Shown: piece by piece, positions 4,262 to 6,068 of the stretch | How the letters are laid out: each line of letters begins with the position of its first letter | Numbering within the stretch: the first letter of the stretch is position 1 | Assembly: GCA_013140955.1 (NCBI GenBank) | Contig: JABFRY010000506.1 | Span: 1 to 6,068, forward strand | From: Acidobacteriota bacterium | Lineage (GTDB): Bacteria > Acidobacteriota > Vicinamibacteria > Vicinamibacterales > UBA2999 | Direction of reading: 5' to 3' | DNA: 6,068 nt | Program-made: the position numbers and the translations under genes | The notes under the pieces: generated by a model | Databases searched by the model: none | Seen by the model: only the letters and a program-made list of their open reading frames with translations | What the model was told of the DNA's origin: nothing

Positions 4262-6068
4262 ATGAACGAACCCACCGGCCCGTCCTCCGAACCGGAACAG
4301 ACGGCCACGTCGGAGACGACGGGCCTTCAGCCCCGTCCCGCCACCGACACCGAGCTCCTCCAGACGCTCTTCGAGCTCGGGCGCGAGGTGACGTCGGTGC
4401 TCGATCTCGAGGAGCTGCTGGCCAAGATCCCGCTCCTCATCGCGCGGCTGACGAAATTCACGGCGTTCTCCGTCTACCTGCTCGATGAAGCTCACCAGGA
4501 GCTCCACCTGGCCTATTCGGTCGGCTACCCCGCCGAGGTGGCACGGACGCTCAGGCTCAAGGTGGGACAGGGGGTGGTCGGCGCGGCGGTCCAGGAAAAG
4601 CGGCCGATTCTGGTGAACGACATCCGCCAGGAGCCCCGCTACATGGGCCCGCTCAAGAACATGCTGGCGCAGCTGGCGGTGCCGATGCGCCGCAAGGGTC
4701 GGGTCATCGGGGCGATGAACCTCCTCAGCGAAACGGCGGGGGCGTTCACCAGCCAGGACCTGGCGCTGCTCCGGCAGTTTGCCACCCACGTCGCCGTGGC
4801 CATCGAGAATGCCCGGCTGTTCAGGTCCGAGCGCCAGTACGTGGACACGCTCGAGACACTGGCCGAGATTGGCCGCGAGGTCTCGTCCATCCTCGACCTG
4901 GACGTGCTGCTCACCCGGATCGCCAGCCTCACCAAGCGTCTGGTGGGCTACCGGACGTTCGGCATCCTGCTGCTCAACGAGCGCACGCACCATCTCGAGA
5001 TGAAGCTGGCGGTGCGGTACGGCGACGAGAACACGCCCAAGCAGCTGCGCCTCGGCGAGGGACTGGTGGGCTGGGCCGCGATGCACCGGCAGCCCGTGCT
5101 CGTCAACGACGTCTCGAAGGACTCCCGCTACCTGCCCCTGGTGCCCGACGTGCGCTCGGAGCTGGTGATTCCGCTCCTCATCAAGGACCGGTGCATCGGC
5201 GTCTTCGATCTCGAGAGCCCCGAGCTCGACGCGTTCACCAAGGAGCACAAGGAACTGCTCACCCTGCTCGCCAGCCAGGCCGCGATCGCGGTGGAGAACG
5301 CGCAGCTCTACGAGCAGGTGCGACGCAACGAGGAACGCATCGAGAAGGAGCTGCGCTTCGCGCAGCGCGTGCAGGCGGCGCTCCTGCCGACCGAGCTGCC
5401 GACGCGTCTGCGAGGCGTGGACGTGGCGGGCCGGTTCGCGCCGGCCAACGAGCTCGGGGGCGACCTCCACGACTTCCTCTCGCCAGAGCCCAACAGCCTG
5501 GTGGTGGCCGTGGGCGATGTCTCCGGGAAGGGGGCGCCTGCCGCGCTGTACGGCGCGTTCGCCGCCGAACTGGTGCGCTCGCGCACCCTCAGGCGCCGCT
5601 ACACGCCCGACCGGTTCAGCGTCTCGGGCGTCCTGCAGTCGATGAACATGGTGCTCCACGAGAAGCAGCTCGAGGAGTACTACTGCACGCTGTGCTATGC
5701 GTTCTTCGACTTCCGGCGCCGGGCCGTCACCCTGTCGAACGCCGGCCTGCCGTACCCGGTGCACTGTTCGGGCGACCAGTGCGGGCAGCTCGAGCTGCCG
5801 GGCGTGCCCCTCGGCTCGTTTCCCGGCGTCGTCTACGACGAGATGACGGTGAACCTGTCGCTCGGCGACGTGTTCGTCTTCTGCTCCGACGGCATCTTCG
5901 AGGCGATGAACGAGCACGGGGCCGAGTTCGGCGCGCGCCGGCTGTGCGAGGTGGTGGGCGCCGTGCGCACCGAGTCGGCGCGGCACATCGTGGATGCGGT
6001 GTTCGAGGCGGTGCGGGTCTTCAGGGGGCAGGCGCGCCAGAACGACGACATGACCGCGGTGGCGGTGA
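4262..6068 (+). CDS. Tandem-GAF PP2C-type serine phosphatase, RsbU/SpoIIE family (3' end cut by window)
   Basis: The frame is open from ATG 4262 to the right edge (602 full codons) with no stop. The last residues, NDDMTAVAV, match where this family normally ends, so only a few codons are probably missing. After a Pro/Glu/Thr/Ser-rich tail (1-30) come two GAF domains (about 30-185 and 195-350). Each opens with a matching helix (LFELGREVTSVLDLEELL and LAEIGREVSSILDLDVLL), and each has a VGxGVVG- or GEGLVG-type loop followed by a VND motif. A coiled-coil linker (about 350-378) precedes the phosphatase domain (about 385 to the end). Its metal-binding Asp residues are in GGDLHDF (401, 404), VGDVSGKG (419), CSDGIFEA (543) and NDDMT (595-596), so it looks active. 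Relatives dephosphorylate STAS-domain anti-anti-sigma factors in partner switching. No such partner or anti-sigma kinase is visible here. There are no membrane helices. An in-frame GTG at 4247 is too close to the -10 box to be the likely start. The ATG lacks a Shine-Dalgarno site. Confidence 0.94.
   Translation, partial: MNEPTGPSSEPEQTATSETTGLQPRPATDTELLQTLFELGREVTSVLDLEELLAKIPLLIARLTKFTAFSVYLLDEAHQELHLAYSVGYPAEVARTLRLKVGQGVVGAAVQEKRPILVNDIRQEPRYMGPLKNMLAQLAVPMRRKGRVIGAMNLLSETAGAFTSQDLALLRQFATHVAVAIENARLFRSERQYVDTLETLAEIGREVSSILDLDVLLTRIASLTKRLVGYRTFGILLLNERTHHLEMKLAVRYGDENTPKQLRLGEGLVGWAAMHRQPVLVNDVSKDSRYLPLVPDVRSELVIPLLIKDRCIGVFDLESPELDAFTKEHKELLTLLASQAAIAVENAQLYEQVRRNEERIEKELRFAQRVQAALLPTELPTRLRGVDVAGRFAPANELGGDLHDFLSPEPNSLVVAVGDVSGKGAPAALYGAFAAELVRSRTLRRRYTPDRFSVSGVLQSMNMVLHEKQLEEYYCTLCYAFFDFRRRAVTLSNAGLPYPVHCSGDQCGQLELPGVPLGSFPGVVYDEMTVNLSLGDVFVFCSDGIFEAMNEHGAEFGARRLCEVVGAVRTESARHIVDAVFEAVRVFRGQARQNDDMTAVAV

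Noticed and set aside
3679..4308. A 209-codon minus-strand frame covering the FabZ-like gene
   Set aside because: It is a shifted frame of the FabZ-like gene with a Gly/Arg/Ala-rich product, and it runs over the bidirectional promoter and both neighbouring gene ends.
4214..5986. A 590-codon open frame on the minus strand opposite the GAF-GAF-phosphatase gene
   Set aside because: Its codons align exactly with those of the plus-strand gene, and its His/Arg/Leu/Glu-rich product has no recognisable domain. GC-rich wobble bases explain the lack of stops. The plus strand encodes a complete set of GAF and PP2C motifs.

Overview
This window is compact, strongly GC-rich bacterial chromosomal DNA. G or C dominates third codon positions, so several long open frames appear opposite the real genes. 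It holds five protein genes plus the likely last codons of a sixth. I see no rRNA, tRNA, CRISPR array, insertion sequence or phage gene. The mix of a flagellar sigma factor and several signalling proteins in a very GC-rich, tightly packed layout suggests a soil- or water-type bacterium. Acidobacteriota, perhaps the Vicinamibacteria side, is my best guess, but this rests on style rather than a marker gene. Deltaproteobacterial-type lineages are not excluded.

Layout. (1) Positions 1-29 probably carry the end of an upstream gene whose TGA overlaps the next ATG (TGATG). (2) 29-1024 (+) encodes a sigma-28/FliA-type motility sigma factor. Its last 57 codons run antisense into the next gene. (3) 850-2406 (-) encodes a soluble hybrid histidine kinase (PAS, HisKA, HATPase, receiver). 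(4) 2407-2557 is a divergent intergenic region with a promoter on each strand. The minus-strand promoter sits so close to its GTG that the mRNA should be almost leaderless. (5) 2558-3745 (+) encodes a membrane-anchored GAF-like/GGDEF diguanylate cyclase with intact active and inhibitory sites. (6) 3771-4223 (-) encodes a FabZ-family hot-dog protein in which the catalytic histidine position is threonine. (7) 4224-4261 is a 38-base divergent spacer where two -10 boxes on opposite strands share bases. (8) 4262 to the right edge (+) encodes a tandem-GAF, RsbU/SpoIIE-type PP2C phosphatase. The window cuts it off just before its end.

How they may work together. Four of the five genes are regulatory: a motility sigma factor, a phosphorelay kinase, a c-di-GMP synthase and an anti-sigma-pathway phosphatase. 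Together they resemble a cluster governing the motile/sessile choice. The cyclase promoter can be read either as sigma-70 or as a weak sigma-28 site, which would link it to the adjacent sigma gene. No shared operon joins them, since the genes alternate in strand, so a functional link is inference. I found no clearly new multi-gene system. The most unusual items are the His-less FabZ homologue, the near-leaderless kinase promoter, the overlapping bidirectional promoter and the 175-base antisense overlap.
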